Assembly: GCA_035549075.1 (NCBI GenBank)
Contig: DASZRT010000146.1
Location: 1 to 64,000, forward strand
Direction: 5' to 3'
DNA: 64,000 bases
DNA from: DASZFV01 sp035549075
Lineage (GTDB): Bacteria > Myxococcota_A > Polyangia > Fen-1088
A program made the translations under genes and the position numbers. This document shows positions 25,687 through 34,856 of this stretch, piece after piece. The notes under the pieces are model-generated. The model saw only the letters and a program-made list of their open reading frames with translations. It ran no database searches and had not been told where the DNA came from. The stretch's first letter is position 1. Each line of letters opens with the position of its first letter.

Positions 25687-27003
25687 TCAGCCGAAGTGGG
25701 ACATGGCGACGACGGGGCGCAGGAGCGACGCGCGGCGCGACGGGAAGAGCGCGGCCGCGCCCGTGACGAACGTGATGAACACGATCGCGAACACGACGCT
25801 GGGCGCGTGCACGGCCAGGTGCAGGTGATCCGACATGAGGATGAACTGCAACCCCGGCGGCACGTGGATGTTGAGCGCGTTGAGCCCGCCCGCGATGGCG
25901 CCGCCGACGACGGCGCCCGAGACCGTGCCGAAGAGGCCGAGCATGAGCGACTCGAGGATGAACATCCACAGCACCGAGCCGCGCTGCATGCCGATCGCGC
26001 GCAGCGTGCCGATCTCGCGCGTGCGCTCGCGGATCGCGATCCACATCGTGTTCATGATGCCGACGGCGACGATGAGCACGAGGATCGTGATGAGCACGAA
26101 GGTGAGGCCGCCCAGCGCCTGCAGCACCCACGTGATGAACGAGATCTCGTCCGACCACGTCGTGACGTCGAGCTTCTGTCCCGTCCAATCCTCGCGCGAG
26201 ACCGACTGGAACTTCATCCAGAAGGCCTGCGGCACGGGATCCATGACGCGGTAGCCGCTCTTCTCGAGCGTCGAGCGCAGGCGCGCCGCGATCGCCTCGG
26301 CGTGATCGACCTCGCCGGGCTTGAGCATGATCTGGACGACGCCCGTCGCGTCGGGCCGCAGCTGGTAGAGCGCGCGCAGCGTGTCGATGGGCACGAACGA
26401 GTTCCACATGCTGAGCAGGCCCATGCCCTTGGCGATCGCGACGACGCGGACGTCGACGGTGTTGTTCGTGCCGCGCGTCGTGGGCGCCGAGTAGGTGAGC
26501 GCGTCGCCGACCTTGACGCCGAGCTTCTCGGCCTGGTTGTCGAAGATGAGCGCCGTGCCCGGCTGCGCGAGATCGTCGATGTTGCCGCTGACGATCTTGA
26601 GCACGGACTTGAAGCCAGGCTCGTTCTTGATGTCGACGCCGCCGACGCCGAGCTGCTCGGAGCCCGTGTCGGAGACGACCTTGGCCCAGCCGCGCCCGCG
26701 GTGGATCACGAACGCCATCTCGGGCACCTCGCGCTTGACGAGGTCCATGATCTTCTCATAGCCGGTGACGACGGGCGCCGCCTGGCCGGCCGTGACCTTG
26801 AAGAAGCCGCCCACGTTGACGTGGCCCGTCGAGAGCGTCGTCGCCGACTCGATCATCGTCTCGCGCACGCCCGTCGAGAGGCCCGTGAGCAGGATGAGCA
26901 GCGTCGTGACGGCCGCGATCGCGCTGCCGAGGAAGATCGTGCGTCGCTTGTGCTGCAGCAGGTTGCGGAGCGCGATCGTGAGATCGATGGAGAGCTTGGT
27001 CAT
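25687..27003 (-). CDS. ABC transporter permease (FtsX/LolE/MacB type), 438 aa
   Basis: It has four predicted membrane segments: one near 20-40 after RNLLQHKRRTIF, and three C-terminal. Between the first two lies a MacB-like periplasmic domain. The coupling motif REIGTLRAIGMQRGSVLWMF typical of FtsX-family permeases lies after TM2. The ATG at 27003 (AGGAAG upstream) lies 2 bp after the stop of the larger permease. It pairs with the 737-aa permease and the ATPase at 29216-29944. Confidence 0.9.
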   Translation of the reverse strand: MTKLSIDLTIALRNLLQHKRRTIFLGSAIAAVTTLLILLTGLSTGVRETMIESATTLSTGHVNVGGFFKVTAGQAAPVVTGYEKIMDLVKREVPEMAFVIHRGRGWAKVVSDTGSEQLGVGGVDIKNEPGFKSVLKIVSGNIDDLAQPGTALIFDNQAEKLGVKVGDALTYSAPTTRGTNNTVDVRVVAIAKGMGLLSMWNSFVPIDTLRALYQLRPDATGVVQIMLKPGEVDHAEAIAARLRSTLEKSGYRVMDPVPQAFWMKFQSVSREDWTGQKLDVTTWSDEISFITWVLQALGGLTFVLITILVLIVAVGIMNTMWIAIRERTREIGTLRAIGMQRGSVLWMFILESLMLGLFGTVSGAVVGGAIAGGLNALNIHVPPGLQFILMSDHLHLAVHAPSVVFAIVFITFVTGAAALFPSRRASLLRPVVAMSHFG

Positions 27004-27005
27004 GG

Positions 27006-29219
27006 CTATTCTTCCTCTTGCATGGCCTGGCGGGGCGTGACGCGCATGGCGAGCCACGCGGGGTAGAGGCTCGACGCCGTCGAGACGACGAGGACGATGA
27101 AGAACGCCAGCACGACGTTGAAGGCGTTGAGGAACGGCCGGAGGCGCGGGCCCGAGAAGAAGAAGAACTGGACGTCGGACTTCGCGGGGATGCCCACGGC
27201 GGCGATGACCTTGACGAGCGCGCCGCCCGCGAGGGCGCCGAGGCCGCCGAAGATCAGGCCGATGACGATGGCCTCGACGACGAGCATCGTGAGGATGAAC
27301 GTTCGTTGCGCGCCGATCGCGCGCAGCGTGCCGATCTCGCGCACGCGCTCGAGCGTCGCCATGACGAGCGAGTTGTTGATGATGACGAGCGCGACCGTGA
27401 AGATGATCAGGATCGCGACCGACAGGATGATGCGCGCGAGCCAGATGAAGTTGCCGATGAGGCCCGCCGACTGCTGCCAGCTGATGGCCTTGAGCTCGAG
27501 GCCGTCCTTCTTCCCCTGAGCCTCGATCGCGGGGATCGTCGCGCGCATCGCCTTCGGATCGTCGAGGATGACGGCGGCGTTGAGGACGACGCCGCGCTCG
27601 ACCTCGTCGGGCGGGAAGACGCGGCCGCGCGCCTCTTCGCGGCGCAGCTTCGCCGTGAGCGGGCTCGCCAGATCGGGCAGCTCGGCCTTCACGCCCGGCG
27701 TCGCGTCGGCGACGATGTGGCGCGGCGGCTCCTTCTTGCCGGTCGTCGCCGCCGCCGTCGGCGCGGCGGCGGCATCATCGCCGCCCGAGCCCTCGCCAAA
27801 GAGCTCGGCCTCGGCGTTCTCGCGGCTCACCTCCTTGACGTGCGCCGACGCGCGCAGCGCCTGGATCTCGGCGAGCTTGTCGCTGCTCATGAAGCCGTAG
27901 AGCTCGCGGAACGAGACCAGGTCCATGAGGTTGAGGCCGCCCGCGAGCGTCGACTTCTCGAGACCCTCGAATTGGAACGTGCCGTAGACGGGGATGTTGA
28001 CCGACTGCACGTAGCCGCTCTTCGTGAAGGCCTTGATCGTGAGGACGTCGCCGATGCGCACGCGGTACAGCTCGAGCGCGGGCGCGAGCTCGCGGTAGAA
28101 GAAGTCGTAGCGCTCCTGGAAGTTCGCGTCGTCGGTCGCGAAGAACTTCGCGAGCAGGCCGCCCAGCTCCTCCTTGGGATCGGCGGGCAAGCCCAGCTCC
28201 TTCTGCAGCTTGGCGCGGAACTCGGCGGTCTTGAGGGCGTCGAGCTGCAGCAGCACCTCGCGCACCTGCGTCGTGTTCTCGCGGACGAAGCGCTGCAGCT
28301 CCTCGCTCTTGGCGATGGTCTCGCCGCGCAGCTCCTTCGCCTCCTTGATCTTGTCGAGGCGGCGCGCCGCCTTGAGCTTCAGCTGGTCCTCGTAGATGAA
28401 CTTCGAGAACAGGAAGCCGCGCCGGCCCGGCGGCACCGTCGTGCCGTCGACGATCTTCATGCGGTCGAACGACTTCGAGAACGAACCGAGGTCGGTGCCC
28501 ACGTAACGGATGAACAAGAGATCGGCGTCGACGGCGAGCGGCGCGAGGTGGTTCTCGAGGTACTCGAGCGCGGCGTACGGATCCTTGTCGAAGCCGGCCC
28601 AGAACGCGTCCGAGGCCGACTTCTCGATGACCTCGACGTCCTCCTTGTTGACGGCGGCCTCGGTCGCGAGGGCCTTGATGTTCTTCATGTCGCCCTGGAG
28701 GACGGTGATGATCTGCCGAACGTGATCCTTCTGCGCGGCCAGCTGGGTCGCGAGCGTCTGACGTTCTTCGGGCGTCGCCTTGGCGCCGAGCTCGAGCTGC
28801 TTGCGCACGATGCCGCGCAGCCGCTCGAGCGCGATGTCGATCGTGTTGCCGCTCGTGACGAGCGCGCCGCTGATGCCCATGGGGACGACCGACTTGACGT
28901 GGGGCACCTTGAGCAACGAATCGCGCAGCTTGGCGAAGTCGTCGATCTGCGTGAGATCCTGATCGCCCATCGTCATGCCGCCCATGACGGCGAGCTCGTC
29001 CTTCGAGCGCTTGTCGTAGACCTGGATGTTGCCGGCGACGCTGCCGATGACGCTGCGGCTCATGGCGCTGTCGATGCTGTCGACGAGGGAGTTGCCGAGG
29101 ACGACGAGGAACGCGCCGAAGAAGATGATGCCGCCGACGATGAACGTCTTGAGGCGGTGCGCGCCGAGGTTGCGCACGGCGATCTGCGCCGACACGCGGA
29201 CGGTGTCGAGGCTGCTCAT
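27006..29219 (-). CDS. ABC transporter permease (FtsX type) with very large periplasmic insert, 737 aa
   Basis: N-terminal TM1 (RLKTFIVGGIIFFGAFLVVL) and three C-terminal TMs, with the family motif REIGTLRAIGAQRTFILTML. The region between TM1 and TM2 is over 550 residues, about twice the usual size. It includes long Leu/Lys/Glu-rich coiled-coil-like helices (about 130-190 and 270-350) and an Ala/Gly-rich linker (about 470-490). The insert could reach across the periplasm toward the LolA-like or outer-membrane component. The ATG at 29219 overlaps the ATPase stop by 4 bp. Confidence 0.9.
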   Translation of the reverse strand: MSSLDTVRVSAQIAVRNLGAHRLKTFIVGGIIFFGAFLVVLGNSLVDSIDSAMSRSVIGSVAGNIQVYDKRSKDELAVMGGMTMGDQDLTQIDDFAKLRDSLLKVPHVKSVVPMGISGALVTSGNTIDIALERLRGIVRKQLELGAKATPEERQTLATQLAAQKDHVRQIITVLQGDMKNIKALATEAAVNKEDVEVIEKSASDAFWAGFDKDPYAALEYLENHLAPLAVDADLLFIRYVGTDLGSFSKSFDRMKIVDGTTVPPGRRGFLFSKFIYEDQLKLKAARRLDKIKEAKELRGETIAKSEELQRFVRENTTQVREVLLQLDALKTAEFRAKLQKELGLPADPKEELGGLLAKFFATDDANFQERYDFFYRELAPALELYRVRIGDVLTIKAFTKSGYVQSVNIPVYGTFQFEGLEKSTLAGGLNLMDLVSFRELYGFMSSDKLAEIQALRASAHVKEVSRENAEAELFGEGSGGDDAAAAPTAAATTGKKEPPRHIVADATPGVKAELPDLASPLTAKLRREEARGRVFPPDEVERGVVLNAAVILDDPKAMRATIPAIEAQGKKDGLELKAISWQQSAGLIGNFIWLARIILSVAILIIFTVALVIINNSLVMATLERVREIGTLRAIGAQRTFILTMLVVEAIVIGLIFGGLGALAGGALVKVIAAVGIPAKSDVQFFFFSGPRLRPFLNAFNVVLAFFIVLVVSTASSLYPAWLAMRVTPRQAMQEEE

Positions 29220-29944
29220 GCCGGCGCTCCGGCGTGCGGCGCGGCCGTCGCGGCGACGCCGTTGCCCGTCGCGAGCTTGCCGTCAGCGAGGCGAACGATC
29301 GTGTTGGCGTACGACATGACCTTTTGGTCGTGCGTCGAGAAGATGAAGGTCGTGCCCTGCGTGCGGTTGAGGTCCTTCATGAGGTCGAGGATGTTCTGGC
29401 CCGTGACCGAGTCGAGGTTGGCCGTCGGCTCGTCGGCGAGCACGAGCTGCGGACGCGTCACGAGCGCGCGCGCGATCGCGACGCGCTGGCGCTGGCCGCC
29501 CGACAGCTCGCTCGGCCGGTGCTGGGCGTGGCCCTCGAGGCCGACCTTGCCCAGCAGGTCCATGACGCGCGTGCGGCGCTCGTCGTTGCCGATGTTCTTC
29601 TGCAGGAGCAGCGGCAGCTCGACGTTCTGAAACACCGTGAGCACCGAGACGAGGTTGAAGCTCTGGAAGATGAAGCCGATCGTGTTGAGCCGCAGATCGG
29701 TGAGCTCACGCTCCGACAGCTGGCTCGTGTTCTTGCCGGCGACCTCGACGACGCCCGAGCTGGGCGTGTCGACGCAGCCGATGAGGTTGAGCAGCGTCGT
29801 CTTGCCGCTGCCCGAGGGGCCCGCGATCGAGATGAAATCGCCGGTGCCCACGTCGAGCGTCACGCCGCGCAGCGCGGGGACGACGACCTTGCCGAGGGTG
29901 TAGTTCTTGACGGCGTCCTTGACGGAAACGATGGCCTTCATCAT
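29216..29944 (-). CDS. ABC transporter ATP-binding protein (LolD/MacB family)
   Basis: A 242-aa ATPase. Walker A is GPSGSGKTTLLNL, the Q-loop is IGFIFQSFNLVS, the signature is LSGGQRQRVAIARAL, and Walker B with the catalytic Glu is LVLADEPTANLDS. This is the LolD/MacB/FtsE-like subfamily that energises FtsX-type permeases. The ATG at 29944 has GAGAGAGG upstream and overlaps the MarR stop (codon usage also allows TTG 29947 or ATG 29941). It is second in the unit. Confidence 0.95.
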   Translation of the reverse strand: MMKAIVSVKDAVKNYTLGKVVVPALRGVTLDVGTGDFISIAGPSGSGKTTLLNLIGCVDTPSSGVVEVAGKNTSQLSERELTDLRLNTIGFIFQSFNLVSVLTVFQNVELPLLLQKNIGNDERRTRVMDLLGKVGLEGHAQHRPSELSGGQRQRVAIARALVTRPQLVLADEPTANLDSVTGQNILDLMKDLNRTQGTTFIFSTHDQKVMSYANTIVRLADGKLATGNGVAATAAPHAGAPA

Positions 29945-30516
29945 CAACCTCTCTCTCTCGACGCTTTCTTTTTTGGGGGCTGCCGCGGCTGCGACGTCCA
30001 GCTGCGGGTGATGGGATCTGGATCTTGGGCGGCCTCGGGCGCGGCGCGCAGCGCCTCGACGACGCGGCCGAGCACGCGCGCGAACTGCGTCTGCAGCTCG
30101 GGCGCGAGCAGCGCGAGCGCGCTGCCGAACTCGCGCGCGCGCTCTTGGTGCACGCGGGCCGCGAGCGCCTGCCCGGCGCGCGTGATGGCGACGCGCTTCT
30201 GGCGGCGGTCGACGGGATCCTCGGTGCGGCCCACGAAGCCGCTGCCCACGAGGCGATCGACGAGGTGGCTCGTCGCCGCGGGCGACAGGTTCAAGAACGA
30301 CGCGATGGCCGACACCGTCTGCGGGCCCAGGTGATCGAGGACGTAGAGCGCCACCATCTGCGCCATCGTGAGGCCGGCTTCGTTCATGAGCGCGAGCGTG
30401 CTGCCCGCCGAGCGTCGGTGCACGAGGCCCATGAGATCACCGACGAGGTCGCCGACCTCCTCGACCGATCCACTGAATGCGCCCGCGAGCGCGCGCGTAC
30501 GAATGGGCCCACCCAT
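29944..30516 (-). CDS. MarR-family transcriptional regulator
   Basis: A 190-aa winged-helix regulator. The DNA-binding helix is LNLSPAATSHLVDRLVGSG and the wing is DPVDRRQKRVAITRAG. MarR proteins usually repress their own operon until a small lipophilic ligand binds. It is the first gene of the transporter unit and overlaps the ATPase start, so regulator and exporter are coupled. A promoter with an overlapping semi-palindrome lies just upstream. The Lys/Arg-rich tail after residue 175 is unusual but not diagnostic. Confidence 0.92.
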   Translation of the reverse strand: MGGPIRTRALAGAFSGSVEEVGDLVGDLMGLVHRRSAGSTLALMNEAGLTMAQMVALYVLDHLGPQTVSAIASFLNLSPAATSHLVDRLVGSGFVGRTEDPVDRRQKRVAITRAGQALAARVHQERAREFGSALALLAPELQTQFARVLGRVVEALRAAPEAAQDPDPITRSWTSQPRQPPKKKASRERG

Positions 30517-30533
30517 GATTGTTACGAAGCCTC

Positions 30534-30562
30534 GAATTAATCGAAGGGTGCGTTCTTGTCAA
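30534..30562 (-). promoter_or_regulatory. sigma70-type promoter with overlapping MarR-operator candidate
   Basis: On the minus strand, TTGACA (30562-30557) is followed after 17 bp by TAATTC (30539-30534). A perfect -35 and tolerable -10 stand out in this GC-rich genome. The -10 lies in an AT-rich semi-palindrome around ATTAAT with flanks CCTCGA/CGAAGG (about 30531-30549). Transcription would start about 10 nt before the MarR ATG, so the leader is very short. MarR autorepression is inferred. Confidence 0.55.
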
Positions 30563-30693
30563 GCACAGGCCTTTTTCCGGTGATTCGGAATGCCGAATGT
30601 CGAATGTCGATTGTTGGGGCGCTTCGTCCCCCTTCCCGCGGGCCGCGCGCGGGCTTAGGTTGAGGGCCCCCCGTTCCCTTTCAAGGAGGCTTC

Positions 30694-31497
30694 ATGAAAT
30701 TTCACAGACTGTTGCTCGTCGCCCCCGCGGCGTTGTCCCTCGCCCTCTCGGCTCCGGCGCGCGCCGCCGAGCCCGCGCCCACGGCGGCCGCTGCCGGCGG
30801 TACCTCCGCGACGTTCTGGGGCCAGGCCGCCTTCGTCGTTACGACGCCCGGTGGCGCCGTCATCGCGATCGATCCGTGGCTCGACAACCCCATCGCGCCG
30901 AAGAACCTCGAGAAGCCCGCGAAGCTGGACGCCATCCTCATCACGCACGCGCACGACGACCACATCGGCAACGCCGTCGCGCTGTCGAAGAAGACGGGCG
31001 CGAAGATCATCGCGACGCTCGAGCTCACGATGCTCCTGGGCGTGCCCGACGCGATCGGCGCCGAGATCGGCGGGACGATCCAGATCAAGGACGCGACGAT
31101 CCACGTCGTCGAGGCGCTGCACTCGTCGGGCTACGCGCCCGGCTTCAAGGGCGAGCCGAAGTACGCGGGCTCGCCCGTCGGCTTCGTCATCGACGTGGCG
31201 AAGGGGCCGGTCATCTACCACGCGGGCGACACCGACGTGTTCGCGGGAATGTCGCTCATCGCCGACCGCTACCACCCGACGGTCGCGCTGCTGCCGATCG
31301 GCGGCCACTTCACGATGGACCCCGAAGGCGCGGCGCTCGCGGCGAAGCTGCTCAAGGTCAAGACCGTCGTCCCCATGCACTTCGGCACCTTCCCCATGCT
31401 CAAGGGCACCCCCGACGAGCTCCGGGCCGCCTTGAAGAAAGAAAAGTCGACGGCGAAGGTCGTCGAAATGAAGCCCGGCGACACGACGAAGCTCTAG
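30694..31497 (+). CDS. secreted metallo-beta-lactamase-fold hydrolase (UPF0173/UlaG-like)
   Basis: A 267-aa protein with a signal peptide ending near PARAAEPA and the metal motif THAHDDHIG (84-92). Later ligands occur in YHAGDTDVF and in PMHFGTFPML. This matches UPF0173-type metal-dependent hydrolases, but the signal peptide makes it periplasmic or secreted. Substrate is unknown. A perfect AAGGAGG precedes the ATG. It is divergent from the MarR unit, with no clear link to it. Confidence 0.88.
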   Translation: MKFHRLLLVAPAALSLALSAPARAAEPAPTAAAAGGTSATFWGQAAFVVTTPGGAVIAIDPWLDNPIAPKNLEKPAKLDAILITHAHDDHIGNAVALSKKTGAKIIATLELTMLLGVPDAIGAEIGGTIQIKDATIHVVEALHSSGYAPGFKGEPKYAGSPVGFVIDVAKGPVIYHAGDTDVFAGMSLIADRYHPTVALLPIGGHFTMDPEGAALAAKLLKVKTVVPMHFGTFPMLKGTPDELRAALKKEKSTAKVVEMKPGDTTKL

Positions 31498-31577
31498 TCT
31501 AGTTAACCGACAACAGACACTTCCGAAACGACGCGCTCACCTCGGCGGCGCCAAGATGCGCCGCTGGAGGTGAGCAC

Positions 31578-32597
31578 ATGAGCGGACTCGGCGGCCTCAA
31601 CAAGTCACCGGCGGGCGTCGTCATCGGCATGGTGCAGCTGCAGCTGCCGACGGTGACGACTCCCGACGAGCTCGCGGCGCAGACGAAGCGCATCGTCGAC
31701 ATGGTCGGCAAGGCGCGCCGCAATTCGCCGACGATGGACCTCGTCGTGTTCCCCGAGTACGCCCTGCACGGGCTCTCGATGAGCACCGACCCGGCGCTCA
31801 TGTGCCGCATGGACGGGCCCGAGGTCGCCGCGTTCCGCGCCGCCTGCCGCGACAACGCGATTTGGGGCTGCTTCTCGATCATGGAAGCGAACCCGCGCGG
31901 CAACCCCTACAACACGGGGCTCATCTTCGACGACGCGGGCGAGCTGCGGCTCTACTACCGCAAGCTGCACCCGTGGGTGCCCGTCGAGCCGTGGGAGCCG
32001 GGCGACGTCGGCATCCCCGTGTGCGACGGCCCCAACGGCAGCAAGCTCGCGCTCATCATCTGCCACGACGGCATGTTCCCCGAGATGGCGCGCGAGTGCG
32101 CCTACAAGGGCGCCGAGATCATCCTGCGCACCGCCGGCTACACGGCGCCCATTCGTCACGCGTGGAAGATCTCCAACCAAGCCAATGCGTTCTCGAACCT
32201 GGCCGTGACGGCGTCGGTGTGCCTGTGCGGCTCCGATGGCACGTTCGACTCGATGGGCGAGGGCATGATCGTGAACTTCGACGGCGTGCCGCTCGCGACG
32301 GGCGGCGCGCGGCCCGACGAGATCATCACGGCCGAGGTGCGGCCCGATCTCGTGCGCGAGGCGCGCTTGCAGTGGGGCGTCGAGAACAACATCTACCAGC
32401 TGGGCCACCGCGGCTACGTCGCCGTCAAAGGCGGCGCGGGCGACTGCCCGTACACGTTCATGCACGATCTCGTCGCGGGCCGTTACCGCTTGCCGTGGGA
32501 GAGCGAGGTCGTCCACGTCGACGGCGCGTCGTGCGGCTTCGCGCCGCCCACGCGCAAGTACGCGCCCGAGACGCCGTCGATCAAAAAGACGGCGTAG
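31578..32597 (+). CDS. amiF: formamidase (nitrilase superfamily, AmiF)
   Basis: A 339-aa amidase that hydrolyses formamide to formate and ammonia. The catalytic triad is visible: E60 in VVFPEYALHG, Lys in YYRKLHPWVPVEPW (K129), and Cys in ICHDGMFPEM (C162). The sequence closely follows Helicobacter AmiF (SIMEANPRGNPYNTG, ENNIYQLGHRGYVAVKGG) rather than the longer aliphatic amidase AmiE. GGAGGTGAG precedes the ATG. The gene appears monocistronic. Confidence 0.93.
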   Translation: MSGLGGLNKSPAGVVIGMVQLQLPTVTTPDELAAQTKRIVDMVGKARRNSPTMDLVVFPEYALHGLSMSTDPALMCRMDGPEVAAFRAACRDNAIWGCFSIMEANPRGNPYNTGLIFDDAGELRLYYRKLHPWVPVEPWEPGDVGIPVCDGPNGSKLALIICHDGMFPEMARECAYKGAEIILRTAGYTAPIRHAWKISNQANAFSNLAVTASVCLCGSDGTFDSMGEGMIVNFDGVPLATGGARPDEIITAEVRPDLVREARLQWGVENNIYQLGHRGYVAVKGGAGDCPYTFMHDLVAGRYRLPWESEVVHVDGASCGFAPPTRKYAPETPSIKKTA

Positions 32598-32620
32598 CCG
32601 GCAAGAAGACGGCGTAGCCG

Positions 32621-33634
32621 TCACATCGTCCAGAAGACGTCGCCGAAGAGGATCGTCGTGCCGCCGACGTGATCCTCCGGCTCGACGACCATCGAGAAGC
32701 CGTTCCACACGCCGGCCTGCGCCGTCAGGGGATCGGCGTCGTAGGCCTCGTCGTCGGGGATCGTGATCGCGTACTGGCGCCAGCTCGTCGTGAGCGTGAG
32801 GAAGAACTCCGTCTCCCCGAGCCCGGGGCGGATCGCGCCGAACTTCACGCGCGCGTTCTCGCGGCTCGCGCGCGCCTTGAAGATGATGCGCTTCGCGCCG
32901 GGGGCGATGCAGACGCCCGGACCATCGAAGCCCGACGGCGCGAAGATGACGCCGCTCCAACAGGTCGAGAGGGCGCATACGGGGATGCCGCCGTTGGCCG
33001 CGACGCAAGCCGTGGGATCGTAGCGGTAGGCGAAGCACGACAGCGGGCTCGTCGAGTCGCCGATCGGCCCGACGCCGGGCGGGTTGCCCGCGTCTCCGTC
33101 GGCGCCCGCGTCCGGCGCGCCGGCGTCATCCGCGACGGCGGCATCGACGTCGCCGGCGTCGTCCCCGGCAGCCGCGTCGATCGCGAGCGGGCACGCGCTG
33201 GCATCGCCAGGATCGCCACCCACGTCGAGCGGCAAGGAATCGTCGCAGCCGACGAACACGGACGCGAGGCCCCCGGCGCTGAGAATGTTCTGCACCATGA
33301 AGTCCGCGCTGATGCCGTACGGCAGCGCGCGGTTCGGCGCGCTCGCGCAGTCGGTGACGGGCATGCTCGGCGTCGTCGACATGTCGCCTCCGCTCGAAGC
33401 GCCGACCCCGCCCACGGCGCCACTGCCACCGAACGCACCGCCCGTGCCCATTTGCGTGCCGCCGCCTGCGGCCATCCCGCTCGAAGCCGCGGGCGCACGA
33501 TACGCCTCGAACGGCGGCGGCGTTTCGTGGGTCGTGTCGAGCGCCGGCAACGGCCGCGCGCCTGCCGCGCAGCCGGCCACGCTCACGACGACACACGTCC
33601 GCCAAGCCAGCTTCGCCCACGCGCTCGTAAACAT
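32621..33634 (-). CDS. Asp/Ala-rich lipoprotein with C-terminal jelly-roll-like domain
   Basis: A 337-aa protein starting at ATG 33634, chosen because it gives a lipoprotein signal (TCVVVSVAGCAAG). A Gly/Ser/Met-rich linker and a DAGDVDAAVADDAGAPDAGA-type acidic linker, both common in myxobacterial lipoproteins, flank a Cys-rich central part. The last 140 or so residues (KRIIFKARASRENARVKFGA, TSWRQYAITIPDDEAY) look like a galactose-binding-type beta-sandwich. I do not recognise a specific family. It converges with amiF. Confidence 0.7.
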   Translation of the reverse strand: MFTSAWAKLAWRTCVVVSVAGCAAGARPLPALDTTHETPPPFEAYRAPAASSGMAAGGGTQMGTGGAFGGSGAVGGVGASSGGDMSTTPSMPVTDCASAPNRALPYGISADFMVQNILSAGGLASVFVGCDDSLPLDVGGDPGDASACPLAIDAAAGDDAGDVDAAVADDAGAPDAGADGDAGNPPGVGPIGDSTSPLSCFAYRYDPTACVAANGGIPVCALSTCWSGVIFAPSGFDGPGVCIAPGAKRIIFKARASRENARVKFGAIRPGLGETEFFLTLTTSWRQYAITIPDDEAYDADPLTAQAGVWNGFSMVVEPEDHVGGTTILFGDVFWTM

Positions 33635-33648
33635 CCCCGGTCCCCCTC

Positions 33649-34302
33649 TCACGCGAGCAGATTGTTCACGACGACGGAAAAATCGTCCAGCACGGCGTCG
33701 GCGCCCTCGAAGCGCCCGCCACGCGTCATCTCCGAAGGCACGACCCAACACGCGAGGCCCGCCGCTTTCGCCGCGCGCAACCCGCGCTCGGAGTCCTCGA
33801 CGACGAGGCAACGATCGGGCGCGACGCCGAGGCGCGCGACGGCGAGGCGGTACGGCTCGGGATCGGGCTTCGCGAGCACGTACTGATCGCGCGTGAGCGC
33901 GAGCTCGAAGTGGTGCAGCACGCCGGCGCGCGCGTGCACCGCCGCGAACGGCGCCGGCTCCGAGCTGGTGACGATCGCGAGCCTGAACCGCCCCGCGAGC
34001 GCGGCGAGCCCCGCGGCGACGCCCGGCAACAACAGCGAACCCGCGTCGCCCGCGACGAGCAGCTCGATGTAGCGGCGGTCGCGATCGGCGCGCGCCGCCG
34101 CGATCTCACCCTCGCTCACGCCGCGCTCGCGCAGCCGATCCCACGCGCCCTTCGAGTCGCGCAAGAACAGATCGATGTACGCCGCGCGATCGAGCGTCAC
34201 GCGAAAGCGCGCGAGCACCTCGCGGTTGGCCTGATAGTAGAAGCCCTCCGTGTCGACGAGGACGCCGTCGTTGTCGAAGAGGATCGCGTCGAACGCGCGC
34301 AC
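33649..34302 (-). CDS. HAD-superfamily hydrolase (subfamily IA)
   Basis: A 217-aa phosphatase or phosphoglucomutase-like HAD protein. Motif I is FDAILFDNDGVLVDTEG, where the DxD acidic pair reads DND. Motif II is IVTSSEPAP. The later motifs are Lys in LAKPDPEPYR and VVEDSERGLRAAKAAG. The GTG at 34302 follows the ACT-protein stop by 2 bp, so the pair is co-transcribed. Substrate cannot be read. Confidence 0.9.
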   Translation of the reverse strand: MRAFDAILFDNDGVLVDTEGFYYQANREVLARFRVTLDRAAYIDLFLRDSKGAWDRLRERGVSEGEIAAARADRDRRYIELLVAGDAGSLLLPGVAAGLAALAGRFRLAIVTSSEPAPFAAVHARAGVLHHFELALTRDQYVLAKPDPEPYRLAVARLGVAPDRCLVVEDSERGLRAAKAAGLACWVVPSEMTRGGRFEGADAVLDDFSVVVNNLLA

Positions 34303-34304
34303 GA

Positions 34305-34841
34305 TCAGCGGCGCGCGCGCGCCGGGCGGTCTTCGAGCTTGATCTCGACCATGAGGTCGTTGGCGATGCGCTCGAGGGCGGTGCGCAGCGCGCCGAGGTC
34401 GGCCGACCCCGGGACGCGCACGTGGGCGTGCGCCTCGAAGAGGATCTCGCCCGACATGGGAGCGCTCTTGCGATCGGTCGTGAGCTCCTCGACGTTGACG
34501 CCGCACGAGGCGAGCAGCTGCGCGATCTCGCGGACGATGCCGGGGCGATCGAGGCCGAGCAGCTCGAGGTCCATCGTGCGCTCGGCGGCCTCGCGGTCGG
34601 CGCGCGCCACCGTCTCGGCGACGATCTTGAGGCCCTGGCTCTCGAGCTTGGCGAGCGCCGCGAGCGCGGCCGGCGCGCGCTCGGGCGGCAGCTCGGCGCG
34701 CAGGATGCCCGCGAACTTGCCCGCGAGGTGGGTCATGCGGCTCTCGAGCCAGTTGCCGCCGTGCTCGGCGACGATGCCCGCGACCGCCTGCACGAGGCCG
34801 GGTCGGTCAGGCCCGATGAGCGTGAGAACGAGGTCGGTCAT
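34305..34841 (-). CDS. tandem ACT-domain protein (GcvR-like)
   Basis: A 178-aa regulator composed of two ACT domains: the first starts LVLTLIGPDRPGLVQAVAGI, the second LELLGLDRPGIVREIAQLLA. This matches the glycine-cleavage repressor GcvR type, which binds amino acids and modulates partner regulators. The effector is unknown. It is followed by the HAD hydrolase. Confidence 0.88.
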   Translation of the reverse strand: MTDLVLTLIGPDRPGLVQAVAGIVAEHGGNWLESRMTHLAGKFAGILRAELPPERAPAALAALAKLESQGLKIVAETVARADREAAERTMDLELLGLDRPGIVREIAQLLASCGVNVEELTTDRKSAPMSGEILFEAHAHVRVPGSADLGALRTALERIANDLMVEIKLEDRPARARR

Positions 34842-34856
34842 GGGCGAATCATATCC

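Noticed and set aside
27018..29630. Plus-strand open frame of about 870 codons opposite the permease and ATPase genes
   Set aside because: Shadow of real minus-strand ABC genes with clear motifs.
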